From: Leptospiraceae bacterium
Lineage (GTDB): Bacteria; Spirochaetota; Leptospiria; Leptospirales; Leptospiraceae
Reading direction: 5' to 3'
Length of the DNA: 64,000 nt
Assembly (NCBI GenBank): GCA_947458405.1
Contig: CANGZW010000004.1
Span: 23,701-87,700 of the forward strand
Below the pieces are notes generated by a model. It was given only the letters and a program-made list of their open reading frames with translations. It made no database searches and was not told the DNA's origin. The position numbers were made by a program, and so were the translations under genes. Positions 19,647 through 30,460 of this stretch are shown one piece after another. Positions within the stretch are counted from its first letter, which is position 1; each line of letters starts with the position of its first letter.

Positions 19647-20543
19647 TTGGATCTATTTAATCCTTACTTACTATTAAAACAAGAAAATAGAGATCTACTA
19701 CAAGATCTATTACTTTATTTTTATATAGTATTAATAATAATCTTGTTGTACAATATTATCAATAATTTAATAAATAAAATATATCCATCTAAAGAAACCT
19801 CAGTTATTTATAATAGAAGTAGAGCTATAAGATATGTATTTTCATTTTTAGGAATAATTTGCGTAATACCAGTTTTCTATAATCGAATTGTATATCTTCC
19901 AACAATATTAGCTTTTACTGGTGCAGGATTAGTAATCTCACTCAAAGATATTACTTTAAATTTTATTGGCTGGTTTTTAATACACAATCATAATGGCTTT
20001 TCACTAGGAGATAGAATAGAAATTGATGGAGTGAAAGGTGATGTTGTTAATATAGGAATAATGAAGTTTACTCTCCTAGAAGTGAATAAAGATGATTTCT
20101 CTGATCAATCAACAAATAGATTAGTTCATATCCCAAACCATTTTACAATTATCAAAAAAATTCTCGTGTCATCGGAAAAAATGGAATTTATTTGGGATGA
20201 AGTAAATATACTTCTAACATTTGATTCTGATTTTGAACTTGCTGAAACTATTTGTAATAATATATTAAAAGATATAATTGGAATTAACGATCATAAGAAA
20301 GAAATTGAAGATAAATTTAGAGGTTTATCTGAAAATTATTGGCTAAAAATAGGTATTACAACACCCATTGTGTATACAAATATTCAAAAAGATGGAATTT
20401 TATTATCCCTTCGTTTTTTGACTAGAGTAATTGAAAAGAGAGATTTACGTTCTAAAATATCTAAACGAATCCTAAAAGAATTTAAAATCACTCCGGGAAT
20501 TGAAATTTTATATAAAAAACATTCCATAATTGTTGACCACTAA
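19647..20543 (+). CDS. MscS-family mechanosensitive ion channel
   Basis: N-terminal TM helices; LAFTGAGLVISLKDITLNFIGWFLI and FSLGDRIEIDGVKGDVVNIGIMKFTLLEV. Confidence 0.85.
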   Translation: MDLFNPYLLLKQENRDLLQDLLLYFYIVLIIILLYNIINNLINKIYPSKETSVIYNRSRAIRYVFSFLGIICVIPVFYNRIVYLPTILAFTGAGLVISLKDITLNFIGWFLIHNHNGFSLGDRIEIDGVKGDVVNIGIMKFTLLEVNKDDFSDQSTNRLVHIPNHFTIIKKILVSSEKMEFIWDEVNILLTFDSDFELAETICNNILKDIIGINDHKKEIEDKFRGLSENYWLKIGITTPIVYTNIQKDGILLSLRFLTRVIEKRDLRSKISKRILKEFKITPGIEILYKKHSIIVDH

Positions 20544-20638
20544 ATAGAATCATTCTATTCTGTAATTGTAACTTGCTTGAAAAATTCCTAGCAAGTATAA
20601 TCTCATTCATTAAAAATTAATTTCTATAAGGATAAAAA

Positions 20639-21139
20639 ATGGCAACTGTAACACTAAAAGGAAACACAATTCATACTTCTGGCGATCTCCCCGGAGTTGG
20701 TTCAAAAGCACCATCATTTAAGTTAACCAAAGCAGATCTTTCTGATCTAAAATTAGACGAACTTAATGGGAAAAAAGTTATTTTAAATATCTTTCCAAGT
20801 ATTGACACAGCAGTTTGTGCTTCCTCTGTAAGGAAATTTAATGAGAAAGCAAGCTCGCTATCTAACACAAGTGTACTATGTATTTCAAGAGACTTACCAT
20901 TCGCTCAAGCTAGATTTTGCGGTGCTGAAGGTTTAAAAAATGTAATTACACTCAGTGAAATGAAAGATAAATCTTTTGGGGAAAGTTATGGAGTAACAAT
21001 TAAGGATGGTCCTTTGGAAGGATTATTAGCTAGATCAGTAGTTATTTTAGATGAGAAAGGAAATGTTATTTACACTGAGTTAGTTCCAGAGATTACTCAA
21101 GAACCAAACTATGAAAAAGCATTATCAGCTTTAGCATAA
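20639..21139 (+). CDS. tpx: Thiol peroxidase
   Basis: [21 protein letters not shown] peroxidatic Cys; [18 protein letters not shown]. Confidence 0.95.
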   Translation: MATVTLKGNTIHTSGDLPGVGSKAPSFKLTKADLSDLKLDELNGKKVILNIFPSIDTAVCASSVRKFNEKASSLSNTSVLCISRDLPFAQARFCGAEGLKNVITLSEMKDKSFGESYGVTIKDGPLEGLLARSVVILDEKGNVIYTELVPEITQEPNYEKALSALA

Positions 21140-21147
21140 ATCTTATT

Positions 21148-21176
21148 TTTGGGGTTTGTATTACATAAACCCCAAA
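21148..21176. terminator. Bidirectional terminator hairpin between tpx and pgsA-like gene
   Basis: tttggggttt / aaaccccaaa perfect 10-bp inverted repeat between convergent genes. Confidence 0.7.
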
Positions 21177-21752
21177 TCATTCAAATGTATCATGCCTGCC
21201 AGAATAAATTTCTATAAACCTAGGAATATACGTTGAAAGTATATATATTTCGATCAAACCAGAAACAATATATAAAAAATTTAAAATATAATCAAAAAAA
21301 GGAAATATTTTGATTTCCTTAATAAATATTGTACTACATATCAATAGTAATATTAAGAAATTTAATGCAGTTCCAAACTTTGGAATTAATTTAGGCTGAA
21401 CTTTAAACTTAATTTTTTTCCACATAATAAGGATTGGGACCGATAATAATTGAGAAATATCCCTTGTAAGTATTATTAAAAAATATAAATAATCAACTTT
21501 ATTTACTATCAAGAGATATGAAAAAAAAGAAAGTACTACAATTTTATCTACAATTGGATCTAGAATAGAGCCAATGTTAGTAATTAAATTAAATTTTCTG
21601 GCAATTATACCATCCAAGAAATCACTAATAATAATTATAATAATCAAAATTAAAGAGTTTTTATATAAACTTTGATCTAAATAATATAAGGCAGGAAGGA
21701 TTAATATTAACCTCAGTAAAGTTAATAAGTTGGGAACATATAAAAGTTCCAT
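21177..21752 (-). CDS. pgsA: CDP-alcohol phosphatidyltransferase (PgsA-like)
   Basis: ISDFLDGIIARKFNLITNIGSILDPIVDKI matches D-G-x2-AR-x8-G-x3-D-x3-D motif. Confidence 0.87.
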   Translation of the reverse strand: MELLYVPNLLTLLRLILILPALYYLDQSLYKNSLILIIIIIISDFLDGIIARKFNLITNIGSILDPIVDKIVVLSFFSYLLIVNKVDYLYFLIILTRDISQLLSVPILIMWKKIKFKVQPKLIPKFGTALNFLILLLICSTIFIKEIKIFPFFDYILNFLYIVSGLIEIYILSTYIPRFIEIYSGRHDTFE

Positions 21753-21758
21753 AAAGAT

Positions 21759-22376
21759 TTAGGGTTCTTTCACCTCAACAAAGTATTCACGGCGAATTTT
21801 AGCTCCTGTCTTACTTTCTAGAACAAGATCGTAAAAACCTAAATCTAGAGTTGATGAATTAATCGAGATCTCAACCGACTTTGCCTGTAAATTATAAATC
21901 TGTTGATCAATTCCTTTATCCTGACTTTCTAATTGAACTTTTTTTATTGCCTGAAAGTTTTCCCCTTGAAGTCTAATAAGATACGACTTGGAATCTTTTA
22001 AAATTTGATAGTAAGTATTTGTTGTAATAATTGGCTCAGTATTATTGAGATTAGACTTAGTATCAACCAGATTCTTTTGAGTATTAGTTGGAAGATTTAT
22101 GATCTCACTTTTAAATTGATTTGAACTCTGTTTTTCGGTAGCTGGTTTAGTTTGATTTCCGTAACGTAATTTTAAAATTACTTTTTTCTGTATACGTAAT
22201 ACTTCTCCAGAGGTTATTTCTATAAATACTTCTATCGGCGTTTGACCGATTATTTTTCCTTCAATTATTGAACCTTCTTTGTAGATAACTGAATCTGCCA
22301 AAAAAGAGGAGTGGAAAGGGAGAAAAATTAAAATAGAGAGAATTATACTTAATTTACCTATATAAAAGGTTTTCAT
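21759..22376 (-). CDS. Exported hypothetical protein
   Basis: Signal peptide; VIYKEGSIIEGKIIGQTPIEVFIEITSGEVLRIQK beta-rich segment. Confidence 0.55.
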   Translation of the reverse strand: MKTFYIGKLSIILSILIFLPFHSSFLADSVIYKEGSIIEGKIIGQTPIEVFIEITSGEVLRIQKKVILKLRYGNQTKPATEKQSSNQFKSEIINLPTNTQKNLVDTKSNLNNTEPIITTNTYYQILKDSKSYLIRLQGENFQAIKKVQLESQDKGIDQQIYNLQAKSVEISINSSTLDLGFYDLVLESKTGAKIRREYFVEVKEP

Positions 22377-22677
22377 AATGATATTATGATGAGAAAAAGA
22401 AAAAAGTCAATATTTTTTCTTTTGGTAAAAAGTAAGGAATTTCACTTAAAATTATTTCATTCGTTTTATTTACTTTAGAGTTCATGGAAAGTTGTCCTGT
22501 AGTCCCCTTTTTATTCATTATTAATAAATTTAATATTATTCAGCAAAAATATGAGTATATATATTCATAAGGAATTTTAAAATAATTTAGTACTTTTTTT
22601 CTTTATTTAAAAAAAAATAGCTTATTTTTAATTATTTCCTTCTTGCTCTTTTCTCTATTTTCATTCATTTTGATTGC

Positions 22678-23976
22678 ATGAGCGTATCCTATTTTAAAAT
22701 TCAGGGAAAAAATGCCCTCTCGGGAACGATAACTCCTCAAGGAAATAAAAATGAAGCACTTCCTTTGTTAGGGGCTGTTTGTATGATAAGAGGAAAATCG
22801 ATAATTGAAAATATGCCCGACATTAAAGATGTTACAATGTTAATGGATGTACTACAATCTTTAGGCTTTGAAATTAAAGAACTTGCAAAAGGTAAATTTG
22901 AATTTATTAACCCAGAAAGTATTTCTTCAGATCTTCCTGTTGAATTGTGTAATAAAATAAGAGGAGCGGTAACATTAGCTGGACCCATATTAGCAAGAAA
23001 TGGAAGGGTATTTCTGCCTAGACCCGGTGGAGATAAGATAGGTAGAAGAAGGCTGGATACCCATATGCTTGCATTACAAGCATTGGGAGCTCATATAGAA
23101 ATTTTTCCTGATGGTTATGAAATAAAAGCAAGTAAATTAATTGGAACTGATATCCTATTAGATGAGGCTTCTGTTACAGGTACTGAAAATGCAATAATGG
23201 CGGCTTGTTTTGCAGAAGGTACTACAATAATTAGAAATGCTGCTAGTGAACCTCATGTTCAAGGGCTCTGTAGATTTTTAAATCATGCAGGAGCAAAAAT
23301 TACTGGGATTGGATCTAATATTATAACTATCGAAGGTGTTACATCCTTAGAATTTCCTGAAGACCATATCCATAAAATAGGTTCTGATTATTTAGAAGTA
23401 GGAAGTTTTATAAGTTTGGCGGCTGTAACAGGTGGTGAACTATTAATACAAGATGTTAATCCAGATGATATAAGAATGATAAGAATGGTATATTCTAGGT
23501 TAGGAATTGAGATTCGTCATACAGAGAAAGGTGTTTTAGTACCTGCTGATCAAAAGTTAGAGGTTGTACCTGATTATCATGGACAAACACTTAAGATAGA
23601 TGATTCTCCCTGGCCTGGATTTCCGGCAGACATGACTTCTGTTGCTCTTGTAACTGCTACACAGTGTAATGGTACAGTCATGATTCATGAAAAAATGTTT
23701 GAATCTAGATTATTCTTTGTAGATAATTTAATTGCTATGGGTGCACAAATAGTTTTATGTGATCCACATAGAGCATTAGTTATAGGAAAATCTAAACTAT
23801 ATGGACAAAAAGTTGTATCACCCGATATACGGGCTGGTATGGCAATGATAATAGCAGCTCTCTGTGCAGAAGGCACTTCCTATATACATAATATAGCTCA
23901 AATTGACAGAGGATTTCAGGAAATAGATAAGAGACTTCAATCAATCGGTGCACACATAGAAAGGTTGCAGGAATAA
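22678..23976 (+). CDS. murA: UDP-N-acetylglucosamine 1-carboxyvinyltransferase
   Basis: [41 protein letters not shown]; full length. Confidence 0.95.
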   Translation: MSVSYFKIQGKNALSGTITPQGNKNEALPLLGAVCMIRGKSIIENMPDIKDVTMLMDVLQSLGFEIKELAKGKFEFINPESISSDLPVELCNKIRGAVTLAGPILARNGRVFLPRPGGDKIGRRRLDTHMLALQALGAHIEIFPDGYEIKASKLIGTDILLDEASVTGTENAIMAACFAEGTTIIRNAASEPHVQGLCRFLNHAGAKITGIGSNIITIEGVTSLEFPEDHIHKIGSDYLEVGSFISLAAVTGGELLIQDVNPDDIRMIRMVYSRLGIEIRHTEKGVLVPADQKLEVVPDYHGQTLKIDDSPWPGFPADMTSVALVTATQCNGTVMIHEKMFESRLFFVDNLIAMGAQIVLCDPHRALVIGKSKLYGQKVVSPDIRAGMAMIIAALCAEGTSYIHNIAQIDRGFQEIDKRLQSIGAHIERLQE

Positions 23977-23983
23977 AATTATA

Positions 23984-24628
23984 ATGTTAGATAGAAAAGA
24001 TTTCTTCAAGAAAGGATTCGTAAATCTTTTTAAAAAAGTAAAAGAAACCCAAGATATGGTTGCTGAAGTACCTTTTCTAATCAAAGAAAGTTTATCTGAA
24101 AAAGTAACACCAGAGGAAGAATCTAATGCATTACGAACTATTCCTGAATTTTCAAAATCAAAAAAGATTAAGAAAAATATTAAGTATCCACCCGGAGCAA
24201 TAAAACCAAAAGAAAAATTTGAATCAAAATGTAACTCCTGTGGAGATTGTATTACGTCTTGTCCATTTGGAACGATTTTCCCTGTTTTTGATTCCAGTCT
24301 AAATCGAAATTTTCCCTTTTTAGACCCAAATTTAATAGCATGTCAACTATGTAAAGATACTCCTTGTATTACTTCTTGTAAAACTGGAGCTTTAAAACCC
24401 TTAAAGAAAAAGGAATCTATTAACTTAGGTCGTGCAAAAATTATTTATACTAATTGTATTAATCATTCATCAGAAGAAGCTAATTGCAAATCCTGTGAAA
24501 ATTCTTGTCCTATCAGTGGAACCATAAATTTCAAAAAAGGGAAACCTATTGTTAGTAAATCATGCACAGGATGTGGTATTTGTGCTCAAGTGTGCCCTAC
24601 TTTTCCAAAAGCTATCATTATTAAATGA
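23984..24628 (+). CDS. Multi-[4Fe-4S] ferredoxin-type protein (NapG/MauM-like)
   Basis: CNSCGDCITSCPF, CQLCKDTPCITSC, CKSCENSCP, CTGCGICAQVCP. Confidence 0.88.
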   Translation: MLDRKDFFKKGFVNLFKKVKETQDMVAEVPFLIKESLSEKVTPEEESNALRTIPEFSKSKKIKKNIKYPPGAIKPKEKFESKCNSCGDCITSCPFGTIFPVFDSSLNRNFPFLDPNLIACQLCKDTPCITSCKTGALKPLKKKESINLGRAKIIYTNCINHSSEEANCKSCENSCPISGTINFKKGKPIVSKSCTGCGICAQVCPTFPKAIIIK

Positions 24629-25995
24629 AGATCAGTAGGAAATTATTTTTAAGGAAATCTTCTCACTTACTTGCCTCTGGAGTTTTTGTATCTCCTTTTT
24701 TTAATTTAGTATCACAAAATAAGAACTCTGATCAAAAAATAATTATTATTGGAGGGGGAATAGCAGGATTGTACTCCGCAAGGCTCTTGAGAGATAATGG
24801 TTTTCAGGTCACAGTTCTAGAAGCTAGCTCTACTCATGGTGGCAGAATCAGACCTCTTTTAACATTTTCAGATTATCCAGTTGAATTAGGTGCTGAAGTT
24901 ATACTTGGAGAAAAATCAGTTTATCATAGAGAAATTCGAGATAAAAATATAAAATTTTTTAATACTTCTATTTCAGAAAATTATTTTGTATGTAATGGAT
25001 TTTTAAAGGACGAATCTGAAGCAGACTCTGATGATAAATTCAATAGAACTCAAAAAATAATTCAAGATATCAAATTTTATAAAGGTCATGATTTGACCGT
25101 AGAAGCCTATTTAACAAATAACAACTTGGATGAAGGTTATAAACATATTGCAGAAGCATTAGTTGGAAATGATCGTGGAACGAATAATAATAAAATAGGA
25201 ATGAGAAGTTTGGCTAAAAGCCTAAATGATTGGAAGGCAGGAAAAAATAACTATCTACTTTTTAATCGTTCTCATTTATCTGCCATAGAAGAAATTACTA
25301 AAATAAAAGATATTAAAATTATTTATGATTTTCCTGTAAATAAGATTGATTATTCAGGAAGAGGAGTAATTTTATTTGATAAAAAAGGAAGATCGGTGGA
25401 AGGTAATAAGGCTATTCTTACTGTTCCGATTAGTATTTTAAAAAATAATGACATCCAGTTTAATCCATCACTTCCCTTAGAAAAACAATCTGCTATTGAT
25501 AAAATTGGGATCGATTCTGGAATGAAGATTATATTAAAATTTAATAAAAGATTTTGGGGAGAATCTAGTGGTTCTATTATATCAGATGGAATTGTTCCAA
25601 CATATACGTCATACGGAAAATCGAGGAGTGTTAATAATAATATTTTAACAGCTTACATCGCTGGAGAAAATGCAAATTATTTAAGTGATTTAGGAAATAA
25701 AGCTACACAAGAAATCCTAAAAGATTTAAATAGAATTTTTGGAAATTCAACTGCATCTAATTTGATAAATGAATCATTTATAATGGATTGGAAGAAAGAG
25801 CAATACATACAGGGATGTTACTCCTATCCTACTTTAAATGAAAATAACTCAAGGGATATCCTAAAGAAATCTATAAAAGAAAAATTATATTTTGCAGGAG
25901 AAGCTACCAACGTGAATGGACATTTTGGGAGTATTCATGGTGCAATGGAGACTGGTAAAGAAGCTGTTAGCGAAATCATTAAAGATTTGTCCTAA
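24625..25995 (+). CDS. FAD-dependent amine oxidase-like flavoprotein
   Basis: IIIIGGGIAGLYSARLLRDNGFQVTVLEA Rossmann motif; LYFAGEATNVNGHFGSIHGAMETGKEA; Tat-like N-terminus SRKLFLRKS; 4-nt overlap with ferredoxin gene. Confidence 0.88.
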   Translation: MKISRKLFLRKSSHLLASGVFVSPFFNLVSQNKNSDQKIIIIGGGIAGLYSARLLRDNGFQVTVLEASSTHGGRIRPLLTFSDYPVELGAEVILGEKSVYHREIRDKNIKFFNTSISENYFVCNGFLKDESEADSDDKFNRTQKIIQDIKFYKGHDLTVEAYLTNNNLDEGYKHIAEALVGNDRGTNNNKIGMRSLAKSLNDWKAGKNNYLLFNRSHLSAIEEITKIKDIKIIYDFPVNKIDYSGRGVILFDKKGRSVEGNKAILTVPISILKNNDIQFNPSLPLEKQSAIDKIGIDSGMKIILKFNKRFWGESSGSIISDGIVPTYTSYGKSRSVNNNILTAYIAGENANYLSDLGNKATQEILKDLNRIFGNSTASNLINESFIMDWKKEQYIQGCYSYPTLNENNSRDILKKSIKEKLYFAGEATNVNGHFGSIHGAMETGKEAVSEIIKDLS

Positions 25996-26231
25996 TTTAA
26001 AAATTCTCTTAACTCTATTGCACTCATGTATAAATTAATATAAGTTGTTAGTTGATTATTTGCATCTAATGATGCCGCTTTGAATAAAATCCCTTTTTGC
26101 ATATTTTCCTTAAATATTAAGATAGGATTTTCTAATTCCATTTCATTTAAATTTTTTTCAAAATCTCTTAACATTTCTAAAGCCTTGTCTCTATCGGTAG
26201 GAATTTTCCAACCATTGCTTAAAGTTTTCAT
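25992..26231 (-). CDS. Small hypothetical protein
   Basis: 79 aa ORF in otherwise non-coding strand interval; ordinary composition. Confidence 0.45.
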   Translation of the reverse strand: MKTLSNGWKIPTDRDKALEMLRDFEKNLNEMELENPILIFKENMQKGILFKAASLDANNQLTTYINLYMSAIELREFLN

Positions 26232-26338
26232 ATCTTCTAATCTTTAAAATAACTACATAAAAATCAATATCTTTTCTTGATTTTTATGTATAGTGAATAA
26301 TTGATGAATTAATATATTAGGATATCATTGAGGTCAAA

Positions 26339-26647
26339 ATGAATTTTGTCAGAATTTGGAAAGAATTAAATACAGAAGAGGTTGAAAAACAATTACTTCT
26401 TGTTGAAGATCTCTATGGCACATGTGCAAGTTGTAAAAAACTTGGTTTGAATTATTTAAAAGATAAGATATGTAGTTCATGTGGTACAACTTTTAAATAT
26501 ATAGCCACTACATTAAATAATCCAGCTGATATTCAAAAATTATTAAACAGAATGAAGTCCAATAATATTGATCTAATTATGATAGAAAGAGATGATTATA
26601 AAAAAGCACAAGCTAAAGATGCTCTTAAAGATTTATTTAAATCATAA
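26339..26647 (+). CDS. Hypothetical protein with zinc-ribbon-like CxxC pairs
   Basis: CASCKKLGLNYLKDKICSSCG. Confidence 0.6.
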   Translation: MNFVRIWKELNTEEVEKQLLLVEDLYGTCASCKKLGLNYLKDKICSSCGTTFKYIATTLNNPADIQKLLNRMKSNNIDLIMIERDDYKKAQAKDALKDLFKS

Positions 26648-26651
26648 TAAG

Positions 26652-27479
26652 TTGATAAAATTATATTTCATTTTTTTTGTACTTCTTTCTTTTTCTATTT
26701 TATCAGATGAAATAACTGATTCCTATAGTTTTCCGGGTGGAAAATTAATTCGAACTAATGGTATTTGGGAAGAAATAAAAGCAAACTCAACTATTATTTT
26801 AAATGAAAGTGGAAGAGATAGAGATTGGATATTACTGTTTGATAGTAATAAGAAAATTTTATATAACCTACCAAGCAAAGGTGGGCAGGCTTATTGGACT
26901 AATGAATTTGGAAAAAATAAATGGAAGCCCTGGCTATTAGTAAAAAGAGAAATAAATTCAAAAGATGAATCACTCTTAACATTATGTATAAACTCAGAAG
27001 AATCAAAATTAGTGAGATTGATAACTCAATATAGAATTTCATTAAATTTAACACCAATACAACTATCTTCCTCTTTAACTACTCTCGCTAAAACACATCT
27101 TAAAGATTTAGAAGAAAATCCACCTACTATTGAATGCAGTCCTCATAGCTGGTCAAAAAAAGGAAATTGGACTCCATGCTGTTATACAGATAATTTAGTT
27201 AGTAGAGAATGTATGTACTACAAAGCTAAAGAAATCGTCGATTATAAAGAAAATTCTTTTGAAATATTTTACTTTGAACACGAAGATAATGTATCACTTG
27301 CAGATAAATCTTTAAAGTCATGGAAATTAAATAATGAAATTAATTATATGATTACTAACCAATTTTCATGGAAAAATTTGAGTTGGAAATCAATGGGAAT
27401 AGCAATAAGTAAAAGATACAGTATTTTATGGTTAGGGACAGAGAAAGATACTAAGGATATTCCAGGTTTATGTAATTGA
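26652..27479 (+). CDS. Exported CAP/SCP (cysteine-rich secretory)-like domain protein
   Basis: TTG start at 26652 gives a clean signal peptide (IKLYFIFFVLLSFSILSDE); LVRLITQYRISLNLTPIQLSSSLTTLAKTHLKDL...CSPHSW...CCY. Confidence 0.6.
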   Translation: MIKLYFIFFVLLSFSILSDEITDSYSFPGGKLIRTNGIWEEIKANSTIILNESGRDRDWILLFDSNKKILYNLPSKGGQAYWTNEFGKNKWKPWLLVKREINSKDESLLTLCINSEESKLVRLITQYRISLNLTPIQLSSSLTTLAKTHLKDLEENPPTIECSPHSWSKKGNWTPCCYTDNLVSRECMYYKAKEIVDYKENSFEIFYFEHEDNVSLADKSLKSWKLNNEINYMITNQFSWKNLSWKSMGIAISKRYSILWLGTEKDTKDIPGLCN

Positions 27480-28678
27480 TACATAAGTTTCTTAGTTTTT
27501 CTCCCAGCAAAGATTATTATACTATATTTTTTGGTTGGATATTGAGTGCAACTAGCATTGGAGTTCTATTACCTTTTATTGCAATTTATTTCACAGAAAA
27601 ATTTTCATTAAGTATTACAGATATAGGTTACTTTTTCTTAATGTCATCAATACTTAGAGCTATCTTTCAAGCATATGGAGGAGAACTATCTGATACCTTA
27701 GGTAGAAAAAATATAATTCTATTTGCTTTGTTTGGAAGAGCCTTTTTTTTAATCCTTTTATTTATTTTTGATTTATTCTTTTTTAATTTAATATATATGC
27801 TTATTTTCTTAGGATTAACATATATGTTTTCAGCAATATTTATGCCCGTAACACAAGCTGCTATTGCAGATTTAGTCCCTGAAAATAAATATCTAGAAGC
27901 ATATTCAATAATTAGAATCGGCGGAAACCTTGGCTGGATTTTTGGTCCTATATTGGGTGGATTGGTATATGAATATTCTAAAAGTTTTTATTTTCTATTC
28001 TCTGCTATTTTTTCTATATTAGGGGGATTTATTTTTTTATTTTCATTCTCAAATTCAAACCAATTAATATTAAGAAATAAAGAAAAATCTTCATACATTA
28101 GTATCTTGAAAAATAGATTATTTATATTTTTTTGTATAATATCATTTTTTATGATGCTAACATCTTCTCAATTATTATCCTCATTACCTTATTTTCTTAA
28201 AAATATAAAACATATTGAAACTTCTTATTTAGGATATATTTTTAGTATGAATGGTATAACAGTTATTCTAGTTCAATATCCAATGCTAAAAATTATTCAA
28301 AAAATTAATCCATTCATTGGAATGTTTTTAGGTTCTTTACTATATGGGTTAAGTTATTCTTTAGTTGGTTTATTAAATAATATTTGGGAATTTTTAATTA
28401 TTATTTTTCTAATTTCAGTTGCAGAAACAATTGTACTTCCTTTAGTTCAATCTGCTATTGTGAATATTTCCTCACGTACTACATATGGTAGATATATGGG
28501 ATTTTTTGGAATCATTTCTGTCACTGGTTGGTCTGTAGGTCCTATGATAGGAACACAAATAATTGGATATATAAAAGATCCTATCTTAGCATGGATTTAT
28601 ATAGCATCCTTTTCCATACTCTCCTCATTCGGTTTTATTTGTTTTTATTATATATTTTCGCATAAAAAAATAAATTGA
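27476..28678 (+). CDS. MFS transporter
   Basis: 12-TM-like; GGELSDTLGRKNII loop motif; RIGGNLGWIFGPILGG; TTG start overlapping the preceding stop. Confidence 0.87.
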   Translation: MIHKFLSFSPSKDYYTIFFGWILSATSIGVLLPFIAIYFTEKFSLSITDIGYFFLMSSILRAIFQAYGGELSDTLGRKNIILFALFGRAFFLILLFIFDLFFFNLIYMLIFLGLTYMFSAIFMPVTQAAIADLVPENKYLEAYSIIRIGGNLGWIFGPILGGLVYEYSKSFYFLFSAIFSILGGFIFLFSFSNSNQLILRNKEKSSYISILKNRLFIFFCIISFFMMLTSSQLLSSLPYFLKNIKHIETSYLGYIFSMNGITVILVQYPMLKIIQKINPFIGMFLGSLLYGLSYSLVGLLNNIWEFLIIIFLISVAETIVLPLVQSAIVNISSRTTYGRYMGFFGIISVTGWSVGPMIGTQIIGYIKDPILAWIYIASFSILSSFGFICFYYIFSHKKIN

Positions 28679-28826
28679 AATAATTCTCTAAACTTGATAC
28701 TCAATAAAATTTATAAAAATATATTCTAAAGAAATTGAATCTTCAAAGATTTTCTTTTTTAATGTAGCATAAAAAAAGGAATATTTTAGTATTGGAATAT
28801 AAATATTTTTACTTGGAGTTATTTTA

Positions 28827-29330
28827 ATGTTAGACTTAGAAGAATTTTACTATTTAGATATTGTTTTGGTCTGTGGTTTACCTGCTTCGGGAAAATCCCA
28901 ATTTGCGAAGTTAAATTTTAAACCTCAAGAATATAAAAGAATAAATCGTAAAGAGATTAGAAGATTACTATTTGAAATGACTACTTTTGAAGACAAATGG
29001 ACAGAAAAAGAATTCGTAAACGTGGACGAAGGTTTGGTCAAGCAAATTGAAAGGAAACTTTTAGAAAACTTTCTTCAAAACAACCAAAAAGTCTTGATAG
29101 ATAATACATCCGTTTCAATTTTATCAAGAAAATCATACATACAGCTTGCAATACAATTGAAAAAATCTATTGGTGTAATATTTATAAATACTCCTGTTCA
29201 AACTTGCATGGAGAGAAATCACAAAAAAACTGATCCTATTCCAGATAGAATCATTTCAAATTTATCAGCAGCAATTGAGTTTCCTGATTCAAGGGAAGGG
29301 TTTAAGGAAGTTGCAATTCTAAAAGAATAA
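28827..29330 (+). CDS. P-loop (polynucleotide kinase/AAA_33-like) ATPase
   Basis: VCGLPASGKSQFAK Walker A; VLIDNTSVS; PVQTCMERNHKKTDPIPD. Confidence 0.75.
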   Translation: MLDLEEFYYLDIVLVCGLPASGKSQFAKLNFKPQEYKRINRKEIRRLLFEMTTFEDKWTEKEFVNVDEGLVKQIERKLLENFLQNNQKVLIDNTSVSILSRKSYIQLAIQLKKSIGVIFINTPVQTCMERNHKKTDPIPDRIISNLSAAIEFPDSREGFKEVAILKE

Positions 29331-29456
29331 ATTATTCTTTTGTATTTTCTATTAGAAAATGATATTTTTTCGTACTTTGCAAATTATAACTATCCCATCT
29401 GAATTGGAGTAGAAAAAGGAACGGTTATTTGGAATATGACATAAGGAGAATTAAGC

Positions 29457-30458
29457 ATGAATTCATCATTTTCAATAGAAAGACATACTATATCTAGAAA
29501 CTCATCCCCCTTTCTAGTTGCTGAAATTGGGTTAAATCATAATAATAATGAAGAAATTGGAAAAAAAACAATCCAAGCCGCAAAAAAATCCGGTGTTCAT
29601 GCTGTTAAATTCCAGTCTTACATAACTGAAGAGTTTATAGACCCTAAAAATTCGGAAGCAAAATTTCTCTTTGATATCTTCAAACAATATGAACTCTCGG
29701 AAGCATTACACCGAAAGTTTCAACAAACTGCAAAGGATGAAGGATTAGTTTTTTTCTCCACACCTCTTTGTGAATCCTCTGTAGATCTTCTTGTATCTCT
29801 GAAAGTCCCTGTACTAAAAATTGCATCAGGAGATATTGTTAATTATTCTTTATTAAAAAAATCTGCCGTTTCTGGATTACCTATTTTTCTCTCTAGTGGG
29901 GCGGCTGATTTTTTTGAAGTAAGTAGAGCAATGGATTTTCTAAAAATCAGTGGTGTCAAAAATATCTGTCTTTTGCATTGTGTATCACTTTATCCTACTC
30001 CAATAAATAAATTAAACTTAAATGTTATCACTACATATAAAAATTTATATGATATACCCATAGGATTTTCCGATCATTCTGCTGGTATTACAGCAGGAAT
30101 TGTTTCTATATCACTAGGTGCAACCGTCTTAGAAAAACATTTTACATTAGATAAAAATTTACCGGGTCCTGATCATACTATTTCAGTAAATCCAGAAGAA
30201 ATGAGACATTTATCCGCGGAATTACAGAATGCTTACACAATGCTCGGAGAAAGTAGTAAATTCGCCCAAGCAGAGGAAATAAATGGAAGATTTTATGGTA
30301 GAAGATCAACTTATTCTTCAAATCATAAACTTTTAACACTTAGACCCGCCTTACACGTTAAGGATAATACAATTCTTGATTCATGGGAAATTGAAAGAAT
30401 TTTAGAAAAAAATATTAATTTTTCCGATGGACCTATTCGTCTAAATAGTATACCATAG
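29457..30458 (+). CDS. N-acetylneuraminate/nonulosonate synthase (NeuB family)
   Basis: FLVAEIGLNHNNN, VKFQSY, KIASGDIVNYSLL, GFSDHSAGI, EKHFTLDKNLPGPDH. Confidence 0.9.
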   Translation: MNSSFSIERHTISRNSSPFLVAEIGLNHNNNEEIGKKTIQAAKKSGVHAVKFQSYITEEFIDPKNSEAKFLFDIFKQYELSEALHRKFQQTAKDEGLVFFSTPLCESSVDLLVSLKVPVLKIASGDIVNYSLLKKSAVSGLPIFLSSGAADFFEVSRAMDFLKISGVKNICLLHCVSLYPTPINKLNLNVITTYKNLYDIPIGFSDHSAGITAGIVSISLGATVLEKHFTLDKNLPGPDHTISVNPEEMRHLSAELQNAYTMLGESSKFAQAEEINGRFYGRRSTYSSNHKLLTLRPALHVKDNTILDSWEIERILEKNINFSDGPIRLNSIP

Positions 30459-30460
30459 TT

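Noticed and set aside
26592-26651. N-terminal extension of the CAP-like protein
   Set aside because: Overlaps the zinc-ribbon gene; TTG 26652 gives a clean signal peptide
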